Assembly (NCBI GenBank): GCA_902774075.1
Contig: CACYGT010000009.1
Location: 1 to 36,974, forward strand
DNA from: an uncultured Bacteroidales bacterium
GTDB lineage: Bacteria > Bacteroidota > Bacteroidia > Bacteroidales > Paludibacteraceae
DNA length: 36,974 nt
Direction: 5' to 3'
Of the stretch, positions 23,495-32,921 are shown in pieces. The position numbers were made by a program, and so were the translations under genes. Each line of letters starts with the position of its first letter. Position 1 is the first letter of the stretch. The notes beneath the pieces were generated by a model. It had not been told where the DNA came from and ran no database searches. It saw nothing but the letters and a program-made list of their open reading frames with translations.

Positions 23495-24583
23495 ATGTTA
23501 CACACCTTACGTTCAAAACTGCACACGGAAGTTAAGGACTTACCTTTTAAAGTGTCCGACTCTTTTATTGAAGAAAATCAAGTAGTTGCCGTTCTCTCCG
23601 GTGGTACAGAGGCGCTCTTTATGGACCTCGTTCGCGAGAAGAAAATCGACCTCCAGCGCCCCGTTTATCTCTTGGTCAGCGGTTATAGCAACTCTATCCC
23701 TGCTGCACTTGAGATCCTCAGTTTTATCCGTCAGCGCAACGGTATTGCCAAAATCATGCAGCACCCGAAGGACACGGTCTTCCCGGATCTGAATGATACT
23801 GCTTCCTTGACTCGTGCGCCGCTGGAGAAAGTGCTCAAGAATGAAAAAAAGATGCGTCTCGGTGTCGTAGGTAAGTCGCAAGAATGGTTGATCGCTTCGC
23901 AGGTGGATCCCAAAGAGGTGTTGAATAAGATGAACTGCGAGTTGGTGGAGATCCCGTTTGAGGAAATGAGCAGTCTCGGCGAAGTGGATCCGGGTATGAA
24001 GGGTGCGGAAGCAATTTACGAGCGTGAGAAAGAGATCGTTGCCAAATACAAACTCGATGGTATCACCGTTCGTTGCTTCGATCTCTTCACGACCGTCAAG
24101 AACACCGGTTGTATTGCTGTCAGCAAGCTCAACGACGAAGGTATCCCTGCCGGCTGTGAGGGTGATATTCCTGTGCTGCTCACAATGATGATCTGTAAGA
24201 ATCTGACCGGCGAGCCGGGCTTCATGGGTAGCCCTGCACGTATCCAGCCGGACGGACAAGTGCTGCTGGCGAAATGTACGATCGCCCTCAGTATGACCTC
24301 CAAACACGAGTACACCACTCATTTCGAGTCCGGTATAGGTGTGGCTATCCACGGTGAAGTAGAGCCGGGTGACTATACGCTCGTGAAGTTGAGTCCGGAT
24401 TTGAAACGTCTTCTGGCCGTCAACGTCCAAGTGACACGCTGTCAGTATGAGAAGAACATGTGCCGCACGCAGATCTGGATTCAGACTACGCCAATCGTCA
24501 GCCAATACCTGCTGACCGCACCGCTGTCCGATCACCACGTGCTCATCAAAGGTCACCACGCCGCTAAATTCTGGAGAGCATGA
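23495..24583 (+). CDS. L-fucose/L-arabinose isomerase-like protein, first of two paralogues
   Basis: A 362-residue protein related to the fucose-isomerase superfamily, in which a metal-dependent enzyme interconverts aldoses and ketoses. Shared landmarks are VAVLSGGTEALF near the N-terminus, DPGMKGAEAIYER, RCFDLFTTVKNTGCIA, GCEGDIPVLLTMM (candidate metal Glu/Asp), EYTTHFESGIG and the C-terminal GHHAAKF (candidate metal His). It is shorter than classical FucI (about 590). The substrate is not known; no sugar transporter, kinase or regulator is adjacent, and aldolase follows. ATG 23495 was chosen because the open frame upstream is terminator and promoter. It overlaps its paralogue by 4 bp. Confidence 0.75.
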   Translation: MLHTLRSKLHTEVKDLPFKVSDSFIEENQVVAVLSGGTEALFMDLVREKKIDLQRPVYLLVSGYSNSIPAALEILSFIRQRNGIAKIMQHPKDTVFPDLNDTASLTRAPLEKVLKNEKKMRLGVVGKSQEWLIASQVDPKEVLNKMNCELVEIPFEEMSSLGEVDPGMKGAEAIYEREKEIVAKYKLDGITVRCFDLFTTVKNTGCIAVSKLNDEGIPAGCEGDIPVLLTMMICKNLTGEPGFMGSPARIQPDGQVLLAKCTIALSMTSKHEYTTHFESGIGVAIHGEVEPGDYTLVKLSPDLKRLLAVNVQVTRCQYEKNMCRTQIWIQTTPIVSQYLLTAPLSDHHVLIKGHHAAKFWRA

Positions 24584-25659
24584 TATTGCATATCCTTTCA
24601 TCCGAGATGCACCGCGAGGCACTCACCCTGCCTTTCGAACTGCCGGCCTCGTTCCTGGAGAAAAACCAAGTAGTGGCCGTCCTTACCGGTGGTACAGAAG
24701 CTAAGTTCATTCAACTCGTTGACGAAGGACTGATCGACCTCAACAAGCCTGTCTTCCTCATGGTTAGCGGGCATAGTAACTCCTTGGCCGCTTCTCTCGA
24801 GATACTCAGTTTCATCCGTTCGCATAACGGTATCGGCAAAGTGATGACTTCTGCTACAGATACCCAATTGCCCGAAGAACAATCCGCTGTTAGTATCCGG
24901 CCGTCCGAGGCACTTCTGCATAACGATCAGACCCTTCGTCTGGGCGTGGTAGGCTTCCCTTCCGATTGGCTCATCGCGTCCCGCGTGGACTACCAACAGG
25001 TGCTCGACCGAATGAATATCGAACTCGTCGATATCCCTATCGAGGAAATGACCAAACTGGGTGTCGTGGATCCTGGTATGAAAGGTGCTGAGGCGATCTA
25101 TGAGCGTCTCAAAGAACTCGTGCATCAATATGACCTGCAAGGCGTCACACTCCGTTGTTTTGACCTCTTAACGACCGTCAAGAACACCGGCTGTATCGCC
25201 CTTAGCAAACTCAACGACGAAGGTATTCCTGCAGCCTGCGAAGGCGACATCCCGACGCTGCTGACGATGATGCTCTGCAAGAAACTGACCGGTGAACTCT
25301 GTTTCCAGGTCAACCCTGCCCGTATCCAACCCAACGGCGAGATGCTCTTTGCGCACTGTACCCTCCCGCTCAAGATGACCGAGAAACACGAGTACACGAC
25401 CCATTTCGAGTCGGGTATAGGTGTCGCTATCCACGGCGACCTGCCTACCGGCGACTATACCCTCGTCAAACTCAGTCCGGATATGAAACGCCTCATGGCA
25501 CAAGATGTCGAACTCGAGCGCTGTCAGTTTGAGCCCAACCTCTGTCGTACGCAGGTGTGGATCAAAGCAACACCGGAAGTATCGCAGTACTTCCTCACCG
25601 CGCCGATCGCTAACCATCATATCCTCATCCGCGGTCATCATGCTTCGAAATTTAAATAA
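24580..25659 (+). CDS. L-fucose/L-arabinose isomerase-like protein, second paralogue
   Basis: A 359-residue paralogue of the preceding protein, more than half identical by eye along its whole length. Identical runs include DPGMKGAEAIYER, VKNTGCIA, SKLNDEGIPA, CEGDIP and EYTTHFESGIGVAIHG. The candidate metal ligands (Glu/Asp of CEGD, His of GHHASKF) are kept in both, so neither copy looks degenerate. The 4-bp overlap suggests balanced production and perhaps a hetero-oligomer. The nucleotide sequences have diverged well beyond recent duplication, so both copies are probably maintained for distinct tasks. Confidence 0.75.
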   Translation: MILHILSSEMHREALTLPFELPASFLEKNQVVAVLTGGTEAKFIQLVDEGLIDLNKPVFLMVSGHSNSLAASLEILSFIRSHNGIGKVMTSATDTQLPEEQSAVSIRPSEALLHNDQTLRLGVVGFPSDWLIASRVDYQQVLDRMNIELVDIPIEEMTKLGVVDPGMKGAEAIYERLKELVHQYDLQGVTLRCFDLLTTVKNTGCIALSKLNDEGIPAACEGDIPTLLTMMLCKKLTGELCFQVNPARIQPNGEMLFAHCTLPLKMTEKHEYTTHFESGIGVAIHGDLPTGDYTLVKLSPDMKRLMAQDVELERCQFEPNLCRTQVWIKATPEVSQYFLTAPIANHHILIRGHHASKFK

Positions 25660-25689
25660 ACAATCACAAATAACAAATAACAAATTAAA
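25655..25689 (+). repeat. Period-7 tandem tract before fba
   Basis: Five units AATAAAC, AATCACA, AATAACA, AATAACA, AATTAAA begin on the stop codon of the second isomerase-like gene and end 14 bp before the fba start codon. Confidence 0.8.
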
Positions 25690-25703
25690 ATTTTAATTTT
25701 ATT

Positions 25704-26705
25704 ATGGTATCTTACAAAGAATTAGGCCTCGTCAACACCCGTGAGATGTTCGCAAAGGCAATCAAGGGAGGCTATGCTATCCCGGCATTTAACTTCAACA
25801 ACATGGAGCAACTCCAGGCTATCATCAAAGCAGCTGCTGAGACCAAGAGCCCGGTTATTCTTCAGGTATCCAAAGGTGCGCGTAACTACGCTAACCAGAC
25901 CCTGCTTCGTTACATGGCTCAGGGCGCTGTAGAGTACGCTAAAGAGCTTGGTTGGGAGCACCCGCAGATCTGTCTGCACCTCGACCACGGAGATAGCTTC
26001 GAACTCTGCAAATCTTGTGTTGACTTCGGTTTCTCGAGTGTCATGATCGATGCTTCTTCCCTTCCGTATGAAGAGAACATCGCCCTCACCAAGAAAGTGG
26101 TTGAGTACGCTCATCAGTTCGATGTTACCGTAGAAGCTGAGCTCGGTGTATTGGCAGGTGTTGAGGACGAAGTATCGTCTGCTGTCAGCCACTATACCAA
26201 GCCGGAAGAGGTAGTTGATTTCGCTACCCGTACAGGTTGTGACAGCCTTGCTATCTCCATCGGTACTTCGCACGGTGCGTATAAGTTCACTCCGGAGCAA
26301 TGTACTCGTGACCCGAAGACCGGTCGTCTCGTTCCTCCTCCATTGGCATTTGACGTGCTCGACGCTATCATGGAGCAACTGCCTGGCTTCCCGATCGTAC
26401 TGCACGGTTCGTCGTCCGTACCGCAGGAGTATGTAGATATGATCAACAAATACGGAGGCAAACTGCCTGATGCAGTGGGTATTCCTGAGGAGCAACTCCG
26501 CAAGGCTGCCAAGAGCGCTGTCTGCAAGATCAATATCGACTCCGACAGCCGTCTGGCCTTCACCGCTGCTGTTCGCAAAGTATTTGCAGAGAAACCGGGT
26601 GAGTTCGATCCGCGTAAATACTGCGGTCCGGCTCGTGACCTGATGGAGGAACTCTACAAGCACAAGATCATCAACGTGCTCGGTTCCGACGGCAAAGCAG
26701 AGTAA
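25704..26705 (+). CDS. fba: Class II fructose-1,6-bisphosphate aldolase
   Basis: A 333-residue zinc-dependent aldolase of glycolysis and gluconeogenesis, splitting fructose 1,6-bisphosphate into glyceraldehyde 3-phosphate and dihydroxyacetone phosphate. The N-terminal YAIPAFNFNNMEQ, the zinc/catalytic CLHLDHGDSFE, the phosphate-binding GTSHGAYK and VLHGSSSVP with its His, and NIDSDSRLAFT are all seen, in the type B arrangement. The length is normal. It lies between the isomerase-like pair and an acyl-CoA enzyme, with period-7 tracts on both sides. It may have its own start signal, but no clear promoter was found. Confidence 0.95.
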   Translation: MVSYKELGLVNTREMFAKAIKGGYAIPAFNFNNMEQLQAIIKAAAETKSPVILQVSKGARNYANQTLLRYMAQGAVEYAKELGWEHPQICLHLDHGDSFELCKSCVDFGFSSVMIDASSLPYEENIALTKKVVEYAHQFDVTVEAELGVLAGVEDEVSSAVSHYTKPEEVVDFATRTGCDSLAISIGTSHGAYKFTPEQCTRDPKTGRLVPPPLAFDVLDAIMEQLPGFPIVLHGSSSVPQEYVDMINKYGGKLPDAVGIPEEQLRKAAKSAVCKINIDSDSRLAFTAAVRKVFAEKPGEFDPRKYCGPARDLMEELYKHKIINVLGSDGKAE

Positions 26706-26731
26706 ATCATAAATTTGAAATCATAAAATGG
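26704..26731 (+). repeat. Period-7 tandem tract at fba/CoA-transferase junction
   Basis: Four units AAATCAT, AAATTTG, AAATCAT, AAAATGG start at the fba stop codon. The last unit contains the ATG (26728) of the next gene. Confidence 0.75.
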
Positions 26732-28224
26732 CTTTACCATTTATGACCGCTGAAGAAGCGGCTGAATTGATACAACATGGTGACGTCTTGGGCCTCGGTG
26801 GTTTTACCGCCACCGGAGTGCCCAAGGCAGTGCCGTTTGCACTCGCTCAACGTGCAGAGAAACTGCATGCGGAAGGTAAGCCTTTCCGTGTAGGCCTTGA
26901 GACCGGTGCGTCGATGGGTGACTCCTGTGATGGCGCGCTTGCGCGTGCACATGCGGTAGAGTTCCGTACGCCGTATCAGTCCAACAAGTCCATGCGCGAG
27001 GAGATCAATGCCGAAGGAACACATTACTTCGATATGCACCTCTCTCACATGCCGCAGGACCTGCGCTATGGTTTCCTTCCGAAACCCAACTGGGCCATCA
27101 TCGAGGCATCGTACGTAGGCGAAGACGGAACGATCGTGCCTGCAGCCGGTGTAGGTATCATGCCTACTATCTGCCGTCTGGCCGATAAGATCATCATCGA
27201 GCTCAACGAGATGTTCCCCGCTTCCATGCGCGGCATGCACGATCTCTACGAACCGCTCGACCCGCCTTATCGCAAGGAGATACCTATCTACAAACCCTCC
27301 GACCGTTGCGGTGCGGACCATATCAAAGTAGATCCCGCCAAGATAGCGGCTGTAGTGAAGACCAACCGTCCGAACGAGATCCCGGCCTTCACACCGGTAG
27401 ATGAGACGACGGCGAAGATCGGTGCGAACGTAGCGGCTTTCCTCGAGGCAGAACTCAAAGCCGGACGTATCCCCGCTTCCTTCCTGCCCATCCAGAGTGG
27501 AGTAGGAAACGTAGCGAATGCGGTCCTCGGTGAACTCGGTAAGAACCCCCATATCCCGCCGTTTGAGATGTACTCGGAGGTTATCCAAGACTCCGTGGTC
27601 GATCTCATCAAAGCAGGAAACTGTAAGTTCGCTTCGGGTTGTTCGTTGCGACTCGTAGAGTCGAAGATGGCAGAAGTGCTCGCTGACCTCGATTTCTATC
27701 GCGACAAACTCTTACTGCGTCCGCAGGAGACGTCCAACAGTCCGGAGATCGCACGTCGTCTCGGTATCATTGCCATCAACACCGCGTTGGAGGCAGATAT
27801 CTACGGCAACGTCAACTCGACCCATGTGACCGGCACCAAGATGATGAACGGTATCGGCGGTTCAGGCGACTTCGCCCGTAACTCCTACCTCTCCATCTTC
27901 ACCACGGCTTCTACAGCTAAGAACGGCGCTATCTCGTCTATCGTTCCGATGGTAACGCACCTCGATCATAGCGAGCATAGTGTCAAGGTTCTTGTGACAG
28001 AACAAGGTGTAGCCGATCTGCGTGGTAAGAGTCCGCGTCAGCGTGCTCAAGAGATCATCAACAACTGTGTGGCTCCGGAGTACCGCGAGATGTTACGCGA
28101 CTACCTCAAGTATGCTAAACACGGACAGACGCAACATAACCTCTCCCTCGCTTTTGCGATGCACGAGGAGTTCCTCAAGTCCGGCGATATGCGTAACACC
28201 AAGTGGGAAAACTACCTTAGATAA
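26728..28224 (+). CDS. Acetyl-CoA hydrolase/transferase family protein (probable succinate/propionate CoA-transferase)
   Basis: A 498-residue class I CoA-transferase of the acetyl-CoA hydrolase family. GLGGFTATGVPKAVP is the N-terminal CoA-binding region, MYSEVIQDSVVDL carries the expected catalytic Glu284, and GSGDFARN, VTHLDHSEHSV and TEQGVADLRGKSPRQRA are C-terminal signatures. In Bacteroidales fermenting to succinate and propionate such enzymes move CoA between succinate, propionate and acetate; which pair applies here is inferred from lifestyle, not from sequence. The stop overlaps the next start by 1 bp. Confidence 0.88.
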   Translation: MALPFMTAEEAAELIQHGDVLGLGGFTATGVPKAVPFALAQRAEKLHAEGKPFRVGLETGASMGDSCDGALARAHAVEFRTPYQSNKSMREEINAEGTHYFDMHLSHMPQDLRYGFLPKPNWAIIEASYVGEDGTIVPAAGVGIMPTICRLADKIIIELNEMFPASMRGMHDLYEPLDPPYRKEIPIYKPSDRCGADHIKVDPAKIAAVVKTNRPNEIPAFTPVDETTAKIGANVAAFLEAELKAGRIPASFLPIQSGVGNVANAVLGELGKNPHIPPFEMYSEVIQDSVVDLIKAGNCKFASGCSLRLVESKMAEVLADLDFYRDKLLLRPQETSNSPEIARRLGIIAINTALEADIYGNVNSTHVTGTKMMNGIGGSGDFARNSYLSIFTTASTAKNGAISSIVPMVTHLDHSEHSVKVLVTEQGVADLRGKSPRQRAQEIINNCVAPEYREMLRDYLKYAKHGQTQHNLSLAFAMHEEFLKSGDMRNTKWENYLR

Positions 28225-29270
28225 TGTATCCACAGCAAGTTATTGATGCCTTGCGCCATGTGCGCTACCCGGGAACGGGCAAAGACTTAATAGAGAGCGG
28301 GATGCTCGAAGACGATATTCGTATATCGGGATTCGAGGTCTCGTTCTCCCTTATCTTTGAAAAAGATAACGACCCCTTCCTCAAGTCCGTTCTCAAGGCT
28401 ACAGAAGTAGCCCTCCAGACCTATATTGACCCCAATATCAAGGCCAACATCCATCCTAAGTTCGTCAAGAAAAATCTGAAATCTGAAATCACCAATCACC
28501 AATCACCAATACATGCGCAGCATGTCATCGCAATCCACAGCGGTAAGGGCGGAGTAGGGAAGTCCACCGTAGCGGCTAACCTGGCGATTGCTTTGGCGAA
28601 CAAAGGGTACAGCGTTGGACTGCTCGACGCGGATATTCACGGCCCCTCGATGCCGAAGATGTTCCATACTGAAGAATGCCGTCCGTATTCCGTTGAAATC
28701 GAAGGAAGAACGCTCATCGAGCCCATCGAGCAGTATGGTGTGAAGATGCTGTCTATCGGTTTCTTTGTGGACCCGGAACAGGCCGTTATCTGGCGAGGAG
28801 GTATGGCTTCCAATGCCATCAAACAACTCATCGAAGATGCCCATTGGGGCGAACTGGATTATTTCCTGATAGACCTTCCTCCCGGTACAAGCGATATCCA
28901 TCTCACGCTTATCGCTACCCTCCAACTGACCGGTGTCATCGTGGTAACCACCCCTCAACCGGTGGCACTCGTTGATGCCCGCAAAGGTGTGGAGATGTTC
29001 CGCAACGAGAAAGTGAACGTACCTATCCTCGGTCTGATCGAGAACATGGCATGGTTCACACCGGCTGAACTGCCCAACAACAAATACTATATCTTCGGCA
29101 AAGACGGCGGAAAGAAACTGGCCGAAGAACTGAATATTCCGCTCTTAGGTCAGATACCGCTCGTACAGTCCATCCGCGAAGGAGGAGACGAGGGTACACC
29201 TATCGCTTTGCAAGCCGGTCATCCAGCTGCTGAGGTGTTTAATAAAATCGCTAGGACCCTAGAATCCTAG
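28224..29270 (+). CDS. Mrp/ApbC family Fe-S cluster carrier-like ATPase
   Basis: A 348-residue P-loop protein of the Mrp/ApbC (NBP35-like) family, which carries Fe-S clusters to target proteins. An N-terminal MIP18-like (DUF59) domain (1-75) is joined by a linker to the ATPase domain, with the deviant Walker A GKGGVGKSTVAANLAIALA (about 103-121), LLDADIHGPSMP and DLPPGTSDIHLT. The C-terminal Cys-x-x-Cys that holds the bridging cluster is replaced (ENMAWFTPAELPNNKYYIFG), which I believe is usual in Bacteroidales. The linker is encoded by six perfect-length units of a period-7 repeat. It sits directly behind the CoA-transferase gene. Confidence 0.9.
   Translation: MYPQQVIDALRHVRYPGTGKDLIESGMLEDDIRISGFEVSFSLIFEKDNDPFLKSVLKATEVALQTYIDPNIKANIHPKFVKKNLKSEITNHQSPIHAQHVIAIHSGKGGVGKSTVAANLAIALANKGYSVGLLDADIHGPSMPKMFHTEECRPYSVEIEGRTLIEPIEQYGVKMLSIGFFVDPEQAVIWRGGMASNAIKQLIEDAHWGELDYFLIDLPPGTSDIHLTLIATLQLTGVIVVTTPQPVALVDARKGVEMFRNEKVNVPILGLIENMAWFTPAELPNNKYYIFGKDGGKKLAEELNIPLLGQIPLVQSIREGGDEGTPIALQAGHPAAEVFNKIARTLES
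28473..28514 (+). repeat. Period-7 tandem tract inside the mrp/apbC gene
   Basis: Six units, AATCTGA twice, AATCACC three times and AATACAT, form exactly 42 bp (14 codons). They encode the linker around NLKSEITNHQSPIHA between the N-terminal domain and the ATPase domain. The AATCACC word is the same as in the tract at 33541. Confidence 0.88.
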
Positions 29271-29290
29271 TTTCCTAGTCCCCTAGTCAT
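29251..29290 (+). repeat. Period-8 tandem tract (CTAG octads) at apbC/MATE junction
   Basis: Five 8-base units, each beginning CTAG: CTAGGACC, CTAGAATC, CTAGTTTC, CTAGTCCC, CTAGTCAT. They cover the last codons and TAG stop of the Mrp gene. The last unit runs into the ATG (29289) of the MATE gene. Confidence 0.88.
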
Positions 29291-30659
29291 GAGTAGAACC
29301 ACCGAATTAGGTACTGAACCTGTACATAAACTTCTATGGAAGTACGCTTTGCCTGCCATCATCGCGATGACAGCTATGTCCCTGTACAACATCGTGGACA
29401 GTATCTATATCGGTCACGGTGTCGGTGCCTTGGCCTTGGGTGCCTTGACGGTCGCCAAGCCGTTCATGGACATCTGTGCGGCCTTCGGTAGCCTGGTGGG
29501 CGTAGGTGCCTCTTCTCTGCTGGCTATCTACTTAGGTGAGAAAGACTATGAGCGGGCCAACCGCGTCTTAGGCAACGTCATCGTGATGAACATCATCCTG
29601 TCGGCCGTGGTGATGGTCGTCGGACTGATATGGCTGGACCCCATCCTGTTTGCTTTCGGCGCGAGCGCGGATACGATCGTGTACGCGCACGAATATATGG
29701 AGATAATACTGTATGGTAATATCCTCACCCATATCTATTTTGGTCTCAACGCCATGCTCCGTTCAGCCGGCCACCCACGTTTCTCTATGACAGCTACGCT
29801 GGTAGCCGTAGTGGTGAATATCATCCTCGATCCGCTCTTTATCTTCGGTCTCGACATGGGTGTGCGCGGTGCAGCTTTGGCAACCGTCATCAGCCAGGCG
29901 ATCGCCGTCACATGGCAAGTAACCAAGTTCTTTGATAAGAACGAATTAGTTCGATTTCATCGGGGAATTTGGCGTCTGAATAGACATATCACTTTCCGCG
30001 CGTTGGCGATCGGTCTCTCGCCTTTCCTCTATAACATCGCACATTGTTTTGTCGTCGTCATCATCAATAACCAACTCAAGAACTTTGGCGGCGACATGGC
30101 GATAGCATCCTACGGCGTCATCAACCGTCTGACCTTCGTCTTTGCGATGATGGTGATGGGCCTCAACCAAGGTATGCAACCGATAGCCGGATATAACTAC
30201 GGGGCAAAAAAATACGACCGCATGTTACGGTCGTTCTATCTCACCAGTCTGTACGCTACGGGTGTGATGGGCGTGGTCTTTTTCTTGGGCGAGTGCTGTC
30301 CGCGTCTCGTCACACAGATGTTCACCCACGATCCTATCCTCATTGAGCAGACCATCAAGCCCATGCGTATCATCTGTTCTACGATGCTCATCATCGGCTT
30401 CCAGATGGTAACAGGAAACCTGTTTACCTCTATCGGCAAAGCCGGGAAAGCCATCTTCTTAAGCCTCACACGCCAAGTGCTTTATCTCATCCCGCTGGTG
30501 TTGTGGATGCCTATGCTTTTTGCCGAATCCATCGATGGTGTTTGGTGGGCCATCCCTACGAGTGACACCCTCTCTGCCATCACGGCGGTCATCATCTTAC
30601 TCGTGTCCCGCAGAAACCTGCATATGGGCGCTACAACTGACCCGCTTCCACAAGATTAA
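29289..30659 (+). CDS. MATE family efflux transporter
   Basis: A 456-residue polytopic protein with about twelve membrane helices in two related halves, of the multidrug and toxic compound extrusion (MATE) family (DinF/NorM-like), which exports organic cations or drugs in exchange for Na+ or H+. Typical segments are VDSIYIGHGVGALALGALTVA near helix 2, LNAMLRSAGHPRFSM, and GLNQGMQPIAGYNYGAKKYDR in the second half. The substrate cannot be predicted. The 3' end overlaps the convergent DUF4294 gene by 29 bp. Confidence 0.93.
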   Translation: MSRTTELGTEPVHKLLWKYALPAIIAMTAMSLYNIVDSIYIGHGVGALALGALTVAKPFMDICAAFGSLVGVGASSLLAIYLGEKDYERANRVLGNVIVMNIILSAVVMVVGLIWLDPILFAFGASADTIVYAHEYMEIILYGNILTHIYFGLNAMLRSAGHPRFSMTATLVAVVVNIILDPLFIFGLDMGVRGAALATVISQAIAVTWQVTKFFDKNELVRFHRGIWRLNRHITFRALAIGLSPFLYNIAHCFVVVIINNQLKNFGGDMAIASYGVINRLTFVFAMMVMGLNQGMQPIAGYNYGAKKYDRMLRSFYLTSLYATGVMGVVFFLGECCPRLVTQMFTHDPILIEQTIKPMRIICSTMLIIGFQMVTGNLFTSIGKAGKAIFLSLTRQVLYLIPLVLWMPMLFAESIDGVWWAIPTSDTLSAITAVIILLVSRRNLHMGATTDPLPQD

Positions 30660-31212
30660 TCACCCGCTCGGTGATACGGTCTTTGTCCGACGCGTCGTAT
30701 TCTTCCTTCAGGTCGTTCTTAAACAACTTCGCAATGAACTGCCAGAAATTAGCGGCGGTTTTTCCCTTATACTGCTTGATCAAATCATAACTGGTTCGGT
30801 CCGTCTCACGATCCATCAGCAGCATCAGCATACGTCCCTGACTGGCGTACATGCCCCGAAAATCCTTCTCGTATTTCTTGAATAACTGCCGCTCAAACTG
30901 TCTCCACCATTTCCTGCGGCTCTTCTGATCGGGTAGTTTGGCCAGTTCCTCGTCGGCATACGCCATATCGGCCGTGATCTTCTTGGCGTAGGGTAGGCAT
31001 TTCTTCACGTCCCGCACGGTCTTCCAGTAGAACTTCTCCTGCTTCTTGTTCTTGAACTTCATCGGCGGATAGACCCATAGCTCATGCAGATAAGCCAGGT
31101 ACATCGTATCCCCGTCCTGCACGCGTAACATACAGGAGTCCAAATACTTATTAGCAGCGAACAACTGTGTGCTCACTGCTAATACCAGTACTATGTGCAG
31201 TAGTCGTTTCAT
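30631..31212 (-). CDS. DUF4294 domain-containing exported protein
   Basis: A 193-residue protein with a signal peptide (about 1-19, ending LFAAN) and a DUF4294 domain, a Bacteroidota family of unknown function. Features that match are VKKCLPYAKKI, the basic segment SRRKWWRQFERQLFKKYEKD, and SQGRMLMLLMDRETDRTSYDLIKQY followed by FWQFIAKLF and LKEEYD. An element TATTTTTG at 31235-31228 on the minus strand could be its -7 box, but there is no TTTG at the proper distance. It probably follows proS on one transcript, 31 bp behind it. The tail overlaps the MATE gene. Confidence 0.82.
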   Translation of the reverse strand: MKRLLHIVLVLAVSTQLFAANKYLDSCMLRVQDGDTMYLAYLHELWVYPPMKFKNKKQEKFYWKTVRDVKKCLPYAKKITADMAYADEELAKLPDQKSRRKWWRQFERQLFKKYEKDFRGMYASQGRMLMLLMDRETDRTSYDLIKQYKGKTAANFWQFIAKLFKNDLKEEYDASDKDRITERVINLVEAGQL

Positions 31213-31243
31213 CTATGACTCTGCCCGCAAAAATAGTGCCAAA

Positions 31244-32730
<1,487 letters not shown>

Positions 32731-32734
<4 letters not shown>

Positions 32735-32754
32735 TAACAATTTAACTATTTAAC
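32731..32754 (-). repeat. Period-8 tandem tract in the proS leader
   Basis: On the + strand three 8-base units CCATTAAC, AATTTAAC, TATTTAAC run from the proS start codon into its leader. After 16 unrelated bases two more TTTAAC words, 8 bp apart, follow (32775-32788). On the transcribed strand the word is GTTAAAT/GTTAAT, like the GTTAAACT octads between the chromate genes. Confidence 0.65.
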
Positions 32755-32811
32755 GTTTTCCAAAGAAAAACCATTTTAACCATTTAACGTGCGTTAGCAC
32801 AAAAGCGGGTG

Positions 32812-32843
32812 CAAAATTAGTGTTTTTTTTTGAATTATGCAAA
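32812..32843 (-). promoter_or_regulatory. Bacteroidota-type promoter of proS
   Basis: On the minus strand TTTG (32843-32840) and TAATTTTG (32819-32812) are 20 bp apart. The spacer has CATAATTC and a 9-A run. It diverges from the udk promoter with 14 bp between the -33 elements. Confidence 0.84.
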
Positions 32844-32857
32844 AAAATCGACAAATA

Positions 32858-32889
32858 TTTGCATATTTGCAAAAAAAGCAGTACTTTTG
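32858..32889 (+). promoter_or_regulatory. Bacteroidota-type promoter of udk
   Basis: TTTG at 32858 and TACTTTTG at 32882-32889 are 20 bp apart. The whole 32-bp element differs from the gtrA promoter at 20984 only in its first base. Confidence 0.87.
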
Positions 32890-32921
32890 CATCCCGAATA
32901 ATAAACAATCGCACATCTTTT

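Noticed and set aside
23540..24622. A 360-codon open frame on the minus strand opposite the first isomerase-like gene; similar long ones lie opposite the aldolase and CoA-transferase genes
   Set aside because: Each mirrors a well-supported + strand gene and resembles no known protein. Long antisense frames are expected in genes with this codon use.
32820..32921. A longer N-terminus for Udk (34 extra residues), and likewise for GtrA, the EEP-family protein, the first isomerase-like protein and the DUF4476 protein
   Set aside because: The extra codons fall on the -33 and -7 promoter elements or on a terminator, and the downstream ATG gives the family-typical start or the signal peptide.
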